A stretch of DNA of 64,000 bases from Brasenia schreberi (taxonomy: Eukaryota > Streptophyta > Magnoliopsida > Nymphaeales > Cabombaceae): contig JAYKKT010000074.1 in NCBI GenBank assembly GCA_036023115.1, positions 12,842,001 through 12,906,000 of the forward strand, read 5' to 3'. Made by a program: the position numbers and the translations under genes. The notes under the pieces are model-generated. The model searched no databases and was not told the DNA's origin. It worked only from the letters and a program-made list of their open reading frames with translations. Positions 24,845 through 36,500 of this stretch are shown here, in pieces; positions within the stretch are counted from its first letter, which is position 1; every line of letters begins with the position of its first letter.

Positions 24845-26133
24845 TTAAATAGGCAAGCAATGTTGTAGTTCCCCCCAACCGTCCATCTCAGTAGTACCAA
24901 TTTGCATTATTTCACAATACTGGAATGCCTCCCCGTTCATGCTTGTGGAGAAACTTTCCATGTCACTGGTGGGTCCCGTTTGGATATTGTAGTAGGACCC
25001 ACAACTTTCTTTGGCCTTTGAAAGTGACTGAGCCATTCTAAGGGCTTCCAAGTTGTCCATGATACTTTGATCGTGTGAGTTGAAAGCCAATCCTTTGGAG
25101 TAACTGAAGCTATCTTGGTTATTTGGAGTGAAGTTATTGACTAAGCCTTGAGTTACTTGAGTCTTGAGGCTCACTATCTGTGCTTGTAAATTCGCAACCT
25201 GCAAAACTTACATAAATGACATGCTTGAAAAGCATGGACCAAAACTAACAAAGACAAATATGGAGCGTTCAAGTGGTGCGCCGCAATTCCCTTTTAGAAA
25301 GGTCTCGAGTTCGAATCGTGAGAATGGAGAAAACTAGCACTGGGAGAGCTTTACCCCCACGGTAGACCAACCTACCTACAACCGGATTATGCGGTGTCCT
25401 TGGGGCTTTCAAATACGTGTACTTAATCCAAAAAAATAAAATAATATTAAAAAAACTAAAGTATTGGAAGGAACCAATCCTTCTTTTGTAAAATTAGATG
25501 CTAGTATTGTATAACATTAAGGTTTGTGTGGCAACTAAAATCCATGTAGGTGACTCCACTCAGTGTAGGAGGCTTGGTTTTGGTATCAGTCAGCACATTG
25601 TTCGAGAAAAAAATTTTAGATTTTAAAGTATGTATAAAAAGACCAATGTGAGGATATTCATGAACAAAAGAATGTGGGTATAGCACCTATAGCATTAGCT
25701 CAACACTCTAGTGCCATTATTATTGGCGGGGGAGTTCGACTTTGAGAGGGTGTATGTGTGGGTGTGGGTGTGGGTCTTAAGGCTTCTTGAGTCTTCTCTT
25801 GTACAAAAAAAAAAAAAAAAGAGGGAAAAGAATATAGGTATAAAGCTAATGAACCTCTTCTTGTAAAGCAAAGATTTGAGCTACACAACCATAGATCGGA
25901 TCCCGGATTCGAGCCTGGGCTTCATATGTTATCGCGACTGCTGCCTCTGGCCGGTCAGAGATCGGAATCTGCCCGAGGAGCTTAGAGACGTTGCTAGCAC
26001 CAAAGACCTTGTGTATGGCTGCAAAGTGTGTAGCACCTTGCTCATGGGAGAAGTATGCGGCGAAGATGCAGCCTTTGACACACTTCCTTCTCAAGAACTT
26101 GCATGCACCACAGGGGGTCCCAAAGCCCGTCAT
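24845..26133 (-). CDS. LOB-domain (LBD/ASL) class I transcription factor, LBD16/LBD29-like
   Basis: Plant-specific nuclear DNA-binding protein. Exon 1 is 26133-25855 (93 codons) and exon 2 is 25198-24845, giving about 210 residues, normal for the family. Near the N-terminus is the zinc-binding C block CX2CX6CX3C ([15 protein letters not shown]). The GAS block follows ([18 protein letters not shown] ... [14 protein letters not shown]) with its invariant DP. A leucine-zipper-like heptad pattern ([15 protein letters not shown]) spans the splice junction. The intron at this point is typical of class I genes. The residues around [13 protein letters not shown] and ISDR resemble LBD29/LBD16, which in Arabidopsis act downstream of auxin in lateral root initiation; that role is inference here. 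Where most relatives have FAPYF this protein has FAAYF. The ATG at 26133 is preferred to the in-frame ATG at 26205 because a TATA box lies between them. It is transcribed in the same direction as the fumarase gene, which starts 1.4 kb downstream. Confidence 0.9.
25255..25445 (+). mobile_element. SINE-like element in the LBD intron
   Basis: An A-box-like segment (AGTGGTGCGCCGC) and the B box GAGTTCGAATCG are followed by a body and an A-rich end at about 25430-25445. It sits in the intron between the two LBD exons. Confidence 0.45.
25690..25820 (+). mobile_element. SINE-like element in the LBD intron
   Basis: Similar to 27785-27900: both read TTAGCTCAACA, then GGAGTTCGACT, a GTGTGTG-rich body and CTCTTGTA at the end. 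Here it ends in an A run at 25805-25820. Confidence 0.45.
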
Positions 26134-26178
26134 CTTGGGTCTTGTGACTTGGCCACGCTTAGTTGAAGTGAGGGCTCG

Positions 26179-26187
26179 CTTTATATA
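26179..26187 (-). promoter_or_regulatory. Probable TATA box of the LBD gene
   Basis: The minus strand reads TATATAAAG about 46 bp upstream of the chosen ATG at 26133. If used at the usual 25-35 bp spacing it gives a 5' leader of only about 15 nt, so either the leader is very short or another promoter is used. Confidence 0.45.
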
Positions 26188-27014
26188 CACTAGAATGTGA
26201 GGCATAGTTCACTATTCTAGTTATTTTTTAATTTGGATCGGTCTACTTAGTGGCCAACAGGTTTCATTTTCTACTAGCAACCGTTCTCTGGAAATTATGT
26301 ACTGTGTATATCATCCGAACTCCATTTGAGTTTTCTTATGTATTTCTTTCGTTGCATTGATGCTTGGTTGTCATGATAACTTCGGCTGCATGTGTAAGAC
26401 CTCTCTCCATCATTAGTTATCATACAAACTTAGAGAACTTTCAATGAGGAATGGAACAAAATGGCAGTAAAAGCTGTGCGCGTGCGTGTGCATGTGCGTG
26501 TTAGAGAGAGACGGATAATTGTATTCTTAGAAATGTGACATTAGACATGATCGGTTTTGGTTTATGACCGGTTTGGTTTACTTGGATCCATGAATCAAAA
26601 CCAAACAGAGATCCAAGCATGTTCCCTTTCCAGTTTGGATCCGTTAGTTTTAGTTCTGGTTTTGTAAAAAAAATTAAAAAGGAAAAAGAAAAAGAAAATC
26701 TGTCTGATTTCGGTTTTGGTTCCATAATAGATAGAACCGGAACCAAATCAGGTGGTCACCAGTTGCGAGAAATAAAAGGACAGGGTGAAGTTAGCCTAAG
26801 CGAGTCTTCACGCTCAAAAGTTAATGAGAGAGTCAAATTTGTCACCTTATGATGAATTGACCCCCTTTTGCAAGGTGACAAAAGTTGACTGGTCAAAACA
26901 ATATAGGATCCCTTATCACATGTATGATTGAGTTTACTAAGATTTATTTTCAAAGGTTTATTTAGCACCACTCACCAGACTTTGCATTATATATATATAT
27001 ATACACACACCATG

Positions 27015-27221
27015 TAGTGCCAGTAAGAGACAATTTTGTGGCTATGTTTACATGGGCTCCATATCTCCCTACTTGCATAAAAAATCATATAGCTAGAATA
27101 TAATATACACACACACACGCAAACATGCATATAGTGCCAGTAAGAGACAATTTTGTGGCTCTGTTTACATGGGCTCCATATCTCCCTACTCGCATAAAAA
27201 ATCATATAGCTAGAATATACT
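27015..27221. repeat. Tandem duplication, period 117 bp
   Basis: The 90-bp block 27015-27104 recurs at 27132-27221 with only a few changes. The spacer is an AC-rich microsatellite. Confidence 0.88.
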
Positions 27222-27784
27222 GTATGTGCAATAAATTACCTGATACAGGTGAGATTGAGCTCTCAAAAACCCTAATTCAAGGTCTAGTGCTTGCCTTTTG
27301 TTGTTTTTCAATGGAGGTTTGAATCACTATTAGTTGGAGTGGGTTCTTTGATGAATCTCTTCTTCTCAAGCCCTCCATTAGGGGTTGAGTAGTTGCATCG
27401 TCGGCGAAACTTCATTAGTTTTAGAGTCAAGCAGCATGAGATCTATCTTGTATTACCATCTAATTTTATTTTGATCAATTAAATTAACTTGGACAACTTG
27501 GTGCAGTTCTTCACCTAATTCTTTGGGTCTTCGGGCTAGGTCGGTTTCCACACTTTGGGTCGAGGCACCTAAACTGTGAATTCAATTTGTACAATGTGAT
27601 AGTTGATTGTTTTGTTAACATAAATTGAGTTTCCTCTTTATATGGCAAAAGCCAAGAACTCGCATCACATATGGAGAGACGTTGGATATTATAAAGAATA
27701 TGGCCTTGACTAGAATTCAATGAGCTTTGACTTGACTGAGTAACTTGAATTACACTTCTAAAGTCTCCCATATTGCACCGAGAG

Positions 27785-27900
27785 AATTAGCTCAACAACA
27801 AAGCCTCTAGCACCATTGTTGCTGGTGGGGAGTTCGACTCCCGAAGGTGCGTGCGTGTGTGTGTTAGGCTTCGGCCTCCTCTTGTAACAAAAGAAGTGTC
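27785..27900 (+). mobile_element. SINE-like element
   Basis: Same family as 25690-25820, with a better B box (GGAGTTCGACTCC). Ends uncertain. Confidence 0.45.
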
Positions 27901-28084
27901 TCCTAAATATAGAATACTATAAAACAACATACAAATTACTACTTAATCGTAATATGCATTTACCTTCATAATATTCATGACTTTTTAGGACCAGACCTGT
28001 TGAGTCTGTCTTACTCATCAGGAGATGGCATAGAGCTACATCAATCCCTTATCAATTAAAGAACCTTCCTTGTTAACTATCAAA

Positions 28085-28210
28085 TGGCAAATTAGCGTAA
28101 AAAGCACTAGGTCACCTAGCTAGGAGGCCAATTCTCAAATTGAAGATCATGAGTTCGATACCCAGGGGTGTACGTGTGGCTTCCGTCATCCCATTATATT
28201 AAAACAAAAA
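28085..28210 (+). mobile_element. SINE-like element
   Basis: An A-box-like CACCTAGCTAGGAGG and the B box GAGTTCGATACCC, with an A-rich end near 28200. Confidence 0.45.
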
Positions 28211-28395
28211 TGCCAAATTAAATTCGGTTTCTACTATCAAATTGGAACCACGTTTTATGAAAGGTCAATTGGCCTTACAAAAGAATCACTTGAACTCGAT
28301 CATGGCATATTGTTGCTTCAAATACATCGATATTGGCATTTGATTTCTTATGTCTATGTTAATTTGATTTTGAATAGAAAGTACGACAATAACAT

Positions 28396-28725
28396 CAACA
28401 AAGCCTTTTTCTTTATTAGATGAGGTTAGTACATGAATTCTTTCTTTCCATAGAGTTTGGTCATGTGTCATACTAACAATTAACTCAACATAAATTAAGA
28501 TCATTCTTTATTGTCTTCTTCCAATATTTTTGTGATCTTCTTCTTCTTCAAATATTTTCATCATTTAGTTTCTCATTTATTCCTATCGGAACTTTTCTTA
28601 GTTGTCTTTCCATATGTTCAAACCATCTTAAATGATTTTTCTTTATTTTACCATCTATTAGTGTCACTTTCAATTTATTTCTAATAACTTCATTATATAT
28701 GTGATTTTTTCTTGTGTGATTAGAC
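28396..28725 (-). mobile_element. Diverged RTE 3' fragment
   Basis: The reverse complement matches the RTE C-terminal coding region and 3' end (WFEHME, NDLNL) with many changes and indels. A CAACAA-type tail lies at about 28390-28400. It is clearly older than the other RTE copies. Confidence 0.75.
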
Positions 28726-28729
28726 ATGA

Positions 28730-28870
28730 AAAAACTAATCTATCAATGAAGATCAATAAATGCTGGTGAAAAACTTACTATTTATACATGGATGCTTCAA
28801 GGGAGACCAGTTATCGAACTCATGACCTTGAACTTGTGATTCAACCCTCTAACAAGCCATTGCTTCTTGT
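28730..28870 (-). mobile_element. SINE-like tRNA-derived piece
   Basis: The minus strand reads TTGTTAGAGGGTTGAATCAC, then AAGGTCATGAGTTCGATAAC, matching the head of the piece at 24560-24690. It abuts the RTE fragment. Confidence 0.48.
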
Positions 28871-29325
28871 ACAAATTTTGTTACTGTTAGTTGCTTTGTA
28901 ACTTCATGAGAACTTTTGAATCAAGAAACTTCCTTTGCTAGAAACAAAAGGAGATCACGTTTAAGGAAACTGTCATCCTTGACCGAGACATTGAGACCCC
29001 ACGTTGCGCAGAAGCTCACAAAGGCAAAAGGGGTCGCGAACAATCAAGACAAATTGTTCAGTTTCTTAACCATTTAAAGGTCACAAGAGAAGTTCAATAA
29101 GATGAACACCATACGAGTTTCGTTTGAAGGTCCGGGAGGACAAGTTTCGTGATGGTGGTGACCATGGTCGCTGATGGTGACGGCGGTGGTCTTGTCGAGG
29201 TTAACGGCTAGTGGTTTATCACTGAAGTCAAATCTGGACTCATCACTAATAGTTTAATTGGGTGGCTAAGTGTCGTCCGTCCTAGTGTGTGTTTCCACTT
29301 AGATCGTTGGAATCACCACTCAACA

Positions 29326-29406
<81 letters not shown>

Positions 29407-31139
29407 TCGGAGCTACTAGACAACCTATCATGCTAGACATTCGTGCGATCACACTGATAACATATCGATCTTCATGTCAACATCGATGCAAAGATCGATG
29501 AAATTTAATGTGATGTGCGATAAATGGTTATATCGCCACCGTTCGATTGATTGCACGAACGGTGGTGATAATCATAAAAATGTTTAGTATCAATTGTTGT
29601 CTACCAACTTCCTCTCTCTATGTATATATATATATATAGTGATTAGATATTGTCTATCACTTATATTGCTCACTTACACTCATCTATCACTAACACTGCT
29701 CACTTATGCTTACACAATACTTTTTAGTAGTATGAATATAATATTATTATTCTTTTTTTATAGTTTTTTTAGAAGTATACTCATGCCACTAAATAGCAAT
29801 GGGTAGCATGAGTGAGTAGGTCACAAGTGGGAATGATGTATTTTTCTATATACAAACAAACAAACACATTACCGACAACAACTATGATATGTGCATACTC
29901 ATGTCTATTATTTACTTTTGTTTTTTCAAATACTTTTATAACTCTAAATGACATATGTCAAAAGTAAAGGATAGGAACGAGCATTCATGTGTTAAAGGTA
30001 TAATGATATATATATATATATATATTCTAGCAAATCCACTCCTAGATGAGAGATTGAAAACAATTCAAAATGGGTCCTTTTGTTCGGGGACCAAATTTGA
30101 TATTTGGCTTTAGAATCCATGATCAACATCAATTAACTAATAGAATTGATATGCACACACCTTTTCTAATCCACACATCACTTTTCTCAATGTTTCTAAA
30201 ATACCCCTGGTCTATTTATTAATTATCAAATTACCCCTCCATAGAAAATAGCATGTAATCTTTCTCATGGACCGAAAAGACCCTATTTTATGTTGTTTTT
30301 CATCCATTTATTATTCTTTAATTCATTGAAGCAACATTACACGATCTACAATAGTTTTTAGCAAAAGAACGAGTCAAAATCTATTAAAAAAGATGAAATC
30401 AAAAGAAAGAAGAAGAAAAGGAGGGAAAAGAATAAAAGGAGGATAAAAACACCCGATTTGAAGGCGGAATTGTCAATTTATTTAGGTATGATGTTGATTT
30501 GGTTTTGGTTTATGCATTTTTTTGTAGATTTTAAATGATTTATCATTGAAATACTCATCAAGTTTTCTAATAAGAGATGCGTCCTAGGCACATCTTAATT
30601 GTCCCAATATGTTTTATAAAAATTTTGTTTACTTTGCATATATATCTCATAAGACACGAGTACATGTATCCTACGAATGATGCTCCATAGATAACAATAA
30701 TGAGGAGAATTCAATCCTTCATGTTATGAGAATGATATATCAACTTCAAATACTTGATATTTTAGATAGTGACAAGTATTTTTTTCGTAGATATGTTACA
30801 TAATCTCTCTTTAGGATGACAAATAAATAAGCGACTCCTATAAGGTGACGTACTTAGTACTCAACTACTCATTAAAAATCTTAGCAAATCTCTCTTACTA
30901 TGGATGATTCCTTAACTTCATCTAAACGGTATCCATATAGTCTTACATCTTCTCATACGTGATAGAGTAGAGTGAAAATTTTCTTTTACTTTAATTCTAT
31001 TACCTCCACCGTCTCCTTGTAACTACTTTAATCTAATGAGTGAACGACCTTCCTCCAACTTATACTATTTTTTGTTCTTTGTTAATTTGATAATAAATGC
31101 TTCAATATTTTTTCTACATGTCATCTATATAAAAAGTGT
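28871..31139. other. AT-rich intergenic stretch
   Basis: No gene recognised. It includes a hairpin (arms ACCGTTCG/CGAACGGT at about 29538-29565), the palindromic microsatellite at 29326-29402 and short AT runs at 29622-29638 and 30007-30025. Sequence left of the MULE relic may belong to it but shows no motif I can defend. Confidence 0.4.
29326..29402. repeat. (TC)n(AT)n(AG)n palindromic microsatellite
   Basis: About 25 nt of TC, 24 nt of AT and 28 nt of AG. The TC and AG arms are reverse complements around a self-complementary AT core, so the whole block can fold as one long hairpin. Confidence 0.95.
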
Positions 31140-32265
31140 ATCGTATTTATAAAAAATATTTTAATAGCATTCACCAATGTCGGATTACAGTTACTGTCGT
31201 TGACATAAAATGTTGTTTAGAGTATATAACTCTCTCACGCAACAGAGTTCTCTTTCTTTTTCGTACTTATAAAAGCGAAGACTATAGACAACTTCTTGAA
31301 GGGAGCTTGATGACCTTAAAGAAAGTCTTCTTATACCTGTAAAATACAATATATATATATATATATATATATCTGTTAGACACTATGTATGGGTGAGCAT
31401 TATAAAATAAAAGTAAAACAGATAATGTTTGTCTTATATGTGCTATCAAATTTTAAGATCATAGAAATACATAAAATAGTTACATAAAATGAGGATGTGC
31501 AAATACAATATCAGTGACAATATCCGTATCAGAAAGTTTACGATGTTATGTATGATAATAGTGAGTGTATATATAATGTAATAGTTGTTGTAGAATACAT
31601 TAAGAACCTTTAAATTTCCTCTCAATTTTCATCCATGCATTATAAATATGCCTTGATGTACTCACTTTCTTTGTCAACCCGCTTTAAATGTGTCAAAATA
31701 TGTTTTGATTTGTAATGATTTTTTTGTAAGGTTATTTGTCACATTGTACTCACAACTACATAATATTTTGTAAAAACATGCCCTTTAAGATTTAAACCTA
31801 AAGAATAGTGATGTATCTCATTCATTATGTTTAACTTTCAATAACCATCATGTGTAATTGCTCGTCTTAATAAAAATGAACAATCTACCTTCTTAGTACC
31901 CGTCTATTGAGTACTTTCAACATCAATATTTTTAGTCATCTTATATTTGTCACTCCTTTCACACCCAATCCATACATTACTTGTTACGCCTTTTCTCTTT
32001 AAATGACTAATAACAATAATAATATTATGCTTTCTTCCAATATTTCTTACCTACTCAATAAGTTCATTACAACTCTTAAACACATCCTCCGCCATAAATA
32101 CGAGTAAATAGTTAATTTCATTACCCTCGCAAATAATAAATTGATCTTTTACCTTATCAGTTAATCAATCAACAAATATATCATTCGGTGTACTACAATA
32201 ACTTTTACTCCGTTTAGGCATCGTATAATTACTTTGATTAGTCATTGTCTTCTCTAAATCGATTA
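31140..32265 (-). pseudogene. Decayed MULE/FAR1-type transposase
   Basis: Reading the minus strand leftward from 32247 gives MTNQSNYTMPKRSK, then EDVFKSCNELIEWVRNIG-like sequence (some stops), CERSDKYK, CSFLL, HHYSLGLNLKGH and KHILTHLKR. Further left come FDSTYKTN and PTLVNAIK. The order follows plant MULE transposases: FAR1-like zinc region, then the domain with DxTYKTN. Stops and frameshifts are frequent. Termini not found. Confidence 0.55.
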
Positions 32266-32766
32266 TATCATAAGTGCTTTCATTCAATTTGTTTGCTATT
32301 TTACAATATAGAGGGATATAAAGTTCAAATCATAACATATATCAAACAAATTTTATTTGGGTTGCATCTCCCTTTAAGGAGAAGACACGATTGTACTGCA
32401 TTTCGAAATGAAATTCCGATGAGTGAATGATTTTGCTCCAAACCATGAAACATCTTTAAACATACAAAAAACTCAAAACAAGACAAATTTATGAAAATAC
32501 AAAGATATTATTAAGAAACAACCTTTCAAAATCAAGAAAAATTAAAAAATTGATTCAATTTTTTGTCTTTTTTTTCCTTTTTCTTTTGTTTGATTTTAGT
32601 GTGGTTTGTAAGGAACTAATCAGTAAGGAGTATTTATCGATAAAATATCTACAATTTTCCTTACATCTTTGGGTTGGATGATGGGTCATATTGAAATTCG
32701 AGTTACAAACAACATATATAAATGCACTCAGCGAGAAGCTCTAGGACAACCTTTTAGAAAGGAAAT

Positions 32767-32914
<148 letters not shown>

Positions 32915-33535
32915 GTGAATGACAAAATTTATCACAGATTCGTCTAATACAAAAAAGTGCATAATCCAATATTTTGTTTTCATGTACCCATATGAAATCA
33001 TAAGCATCAATTTTTCTCGTGAATCAAACTCACCATTATGACTCCTCATAATCATATTACAAATTCATGTGATTCTAAGCCTGCAATTATAGTACGAAAA
33101 GCCTGACATCATAAATCAAACGCATCCTACATGATAAACAAGAACCAAGTGAAAAAGGGGTTCTTGGATCTAAGCCAAACAACTGTGCACTTTCTCTACC
33201 TAATTAGAGAGCATGTACCCAAATCAAACTTACATTAGGATCAACAAACTTCCAATGTAAAATTTTTAAGAAATTATTTTCTCGGGTATGATCTTGTGCG
33301 TTTTATGGTTTTCCACCAGAATCCATCCAGCATGGCTCATTTTCTTGTAGACCCGACAATTATTTTGAACCAATGAGACCCAAATCCGGGTCTGCTTCTA
33401 ACACCCTGACCCTAACACCATAAGTCTGCTTAACCTATTCGGACCCGGAGCAGGTTCGATCCGTTAACGCCGCAAGTTTGCACTTTGCACAAGAGAACCC
33501 GCGGCGATCACCTACCAGCACGAGAGAGAGAGAGA

Positions 33536-36500
33536 ATGCAACGTTGCATTGGTTCAAGCAGGAAGCTGCCTACTCTCTTTTCTCAATGCAGGCCAAGCCT
33601 CTCAGCTCTCCCCCTTAAAGCGAAGCATGAAAATCTGGATGACCAAGTGGACCTCTCTCTCTCTCTTCTGCACGATTCTAATCACAGTGGGTGCTTTTCA
33701 GGTTTTGGTTGAGGGAAGGGCTTATGCTCGTACAGCAGTTCTCAATAAACCTTCCTCTCTCAATGCCGTCACTACATCCATGGTATATAGACACACTTCC
33801 GTTTTCTCTCTTTCTTTTATTTTTTTAAATTTTGATTTTTTTGATTGTTCGTCATGCTTAGATACGTGTTTTTCCATGAAAAAGTTCATTGTTCCTTGGA
33901 ATTCACGTGGAAGAAGTTAGGTGCTGTCAAGTATCTCCCTTTTCGGCTTATGCTTGACAACGATGTGCATAAGAGTTGGTTGGTATTGTTCAGGCTATTA
34001 GGCTGAAGAAATTGTACGAGTCTTGGGAAGACAACCCTGATATCGGTTTTGTTGTGATGAAGGTATTCCTTGTTCCCTTTTTGGGTCTTTGATGCTGATT
34101 CATGTTTCTTTCTTCGAGTTTCTTTACATTCTTGTCTATGTTCACCAATGCCAGTTTCACGAGTGCTACCCTTCTCTTTATTATTTGATACACCAAGGCG
34201 TTTGAATTAGTGCTCCTAAGAGAGCAGCCGTTGCAACAATGATTTTAAACTATGATGCAATCCTCATTTTTGAAGTATTGATGCGATTGCTTTTTGAGTA
34301 TATATGAAGGGCAGTGGAAGGGCATTTTCTGCTGGAGGAGATGTTCTGAGGCTTCATCAATTCATGAAAGAAAGTATCAATTTTAAGCCTTGTTTCATTA
34401 TTATGGGCATTCGATGGTGCATATTGCTTTTTATTGCAACTTAGTTGTAACTTCTTTTATTAAGTTTCTTTTTCTTACTCGTTCTTGTGACACATGATAA
34501 TCGTCAACTATTTTGTACTTAAGGATGTGTATCATGCAATATGCAGTGTACTGTAGGACATTTCTGATATGATACTGAAGCATATCAGAAATCACAACTG
34601 CATCATAAGATATGAGGGCATGTAAGATTTGGGTGCATATCAGACCACGTTGAAGGCAGCAGATTTTGGGGTTTCTTTTAATGTTTTAGTTACAAATGTT
34701 ATGATATGTATCATATGCATAGCACATCATATCAGTCGGTGGGTCTTTGAGATATGGGTTGCCTATCCATACTTACAATAATTGCTATCACATTTTTTCG
34801 GTTTATTATCTAGTTGGAGTGGGTACAGATTTCAGAGTACTAAAAAATCGAATGTCATACATGTCGTTCTTTTACTCCATGCTCAATTGCCTTTGTTTCA
34901 TCATGCACTGCTTATCTTCTACTATTGACTCGAATCTTGGTCTTATCTAACTGACGTTGTTTTCTTTTTTCACCAAAGAGTTACTTCATTGAGTAGTTTT
35001 GGACTTTCATGCATTTAACTTTAATGAAAGAAATAATGAATAAGAAATTTGTTCAGAATTAGGAACTTTGAACAACTTTAGTTGTTTTCTTGTGAACAAG
35101 GCTTGAGCTTGGATATTATCACCAATTCTTTTGAGAAGGAAGTATGAAATTCTAAGGCCATTCATGAAAAAACTTCCTATTTTTACAAAATCATGGATAC
35201 AATTATTGAACTATCGAGTATAAGTTAATGAGTCATACTATGAAATTATGAGAGAATTATTGAACGTGGGTTAAGACAGTCTCAAGTACAACAAAGAACC
35301 AATTTAGATTCATGCCAGGTGTTGAAGCGATTCACCTATTGAGACATCTTATAGAACATTTTAGAGCAAAAAAGAAAAATCTTCACATGGTATTTATTGA
35401 TCTAGAAAAAGCTTATGATAGGGTGCCAAGAAATGATCTTTGAAGAACCTTGGAAAAGAGAAGTCTCCTATTGACATATAAATCTTATAAGATACATGTA
35501 TGATAGTACAAAAACATGTGTGAGGACATATGAAGGAATAACAAACTTCTTTGAAGTTAATATTAAGTTACATCAGGAATCAACTTTAAGTCCATATTTA
35601 TTTATATTGGTCCTTGATGAGTTAATAAAACATATTTAAGATGAAGTACCTTGGTGTATGTTATTTGCAGATGCCATTATGTTAGTGAACGAGTCTAAGG
35701 AAAAAGTTAATATGAAATTGGAAATATTGAGAGAAACATTAGAAAGTAAAGGCTTCTGACTTAGGTGACTTAGTAGAACAAAGACAAAACCTATAGAATG
35801 TAAGTTTGATTATTTGGTTACTTCAAAGGATATAGAAATTAAGATTGACACACATTGCATCTATCACAAGAAAAGTTTTAAATACCTAGGATCAATTTTT
35901 CAGAGTGATGAAAAAATTGATGGAGATGTTACGCGTAGAATTAATGAAGGTTGAATAAAATGGATTAGAGCATCATGTATTTTATGTGACAACAAGATAC
36001 CATTAAAGTTGAAATGTAAATATTATAAAACAACAATTAGACTTGCTATGTTTTATGTTTCCGAGTGTTGGGAAATTAATAATCAGTATGTCTGTGGTAG
36101 AAATGAAGATGTTCAGACTGACCTGTTATGTTTTATGGTTTTGAGTGTTGGGCCATTAATAATCGATATGTATGTGGCAGGAACGAAGATGTTGAAATGG
36201 ATGAGTGGTCACATAAGAAAAAACCATATACATAATAAGGTTATTAAAAACAAATTGGGAGTGACACTAATAGAGGATAAAATGAGGAAAAATCATTTAA
36301 GATGGTTTGGACATGTAGAAAGACGACCAAAGGAAGTTTCATTAAGAAGGTATAAAAAATAAATTGTGAAAATGTTAAAAGAGAAAGAGAAAGACCACAA
36401 AAGTGTTGGAAAGAAACAATAAAGAATGATCTAGATCATGTTCAGTTAACTGCCTGCATGGCCCATGATAAGACTCTATGGAAACAAAGAATCCATGTAG

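Larger units (their letters stand above)
26134..28394. other. Intergenic region upstream of the LBD gene
   Basis: No protein-coding gene seen. It holds the LBD promoter, a GGTTT-rich degenerate stretch (26540-26760), a tandem duplication (27015-27221) and two SINE-like pieces. Confidence 0.5.

Noticed and set aside
25870..26200. Plus-strand ORFs of 96 and 69 codons over the LBD first exon.
   Set aside because: Antisense shadows of the conserved LOB domain.
24293..28870. Functional tRNA genes at the B-box-like sites.
   Set aside because: No complete cloverleaf with acceptor and anticodon stems could be drawn; the SINE explanation fits better.
33549..33920. A 123-codon ORF overlapping hydrolase exons 1 and 2 in another frame.
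   Set aside because: Only its middle ([21 protein letters not shown]) matches the family. The rest is explained by a short intron and intron read-through.
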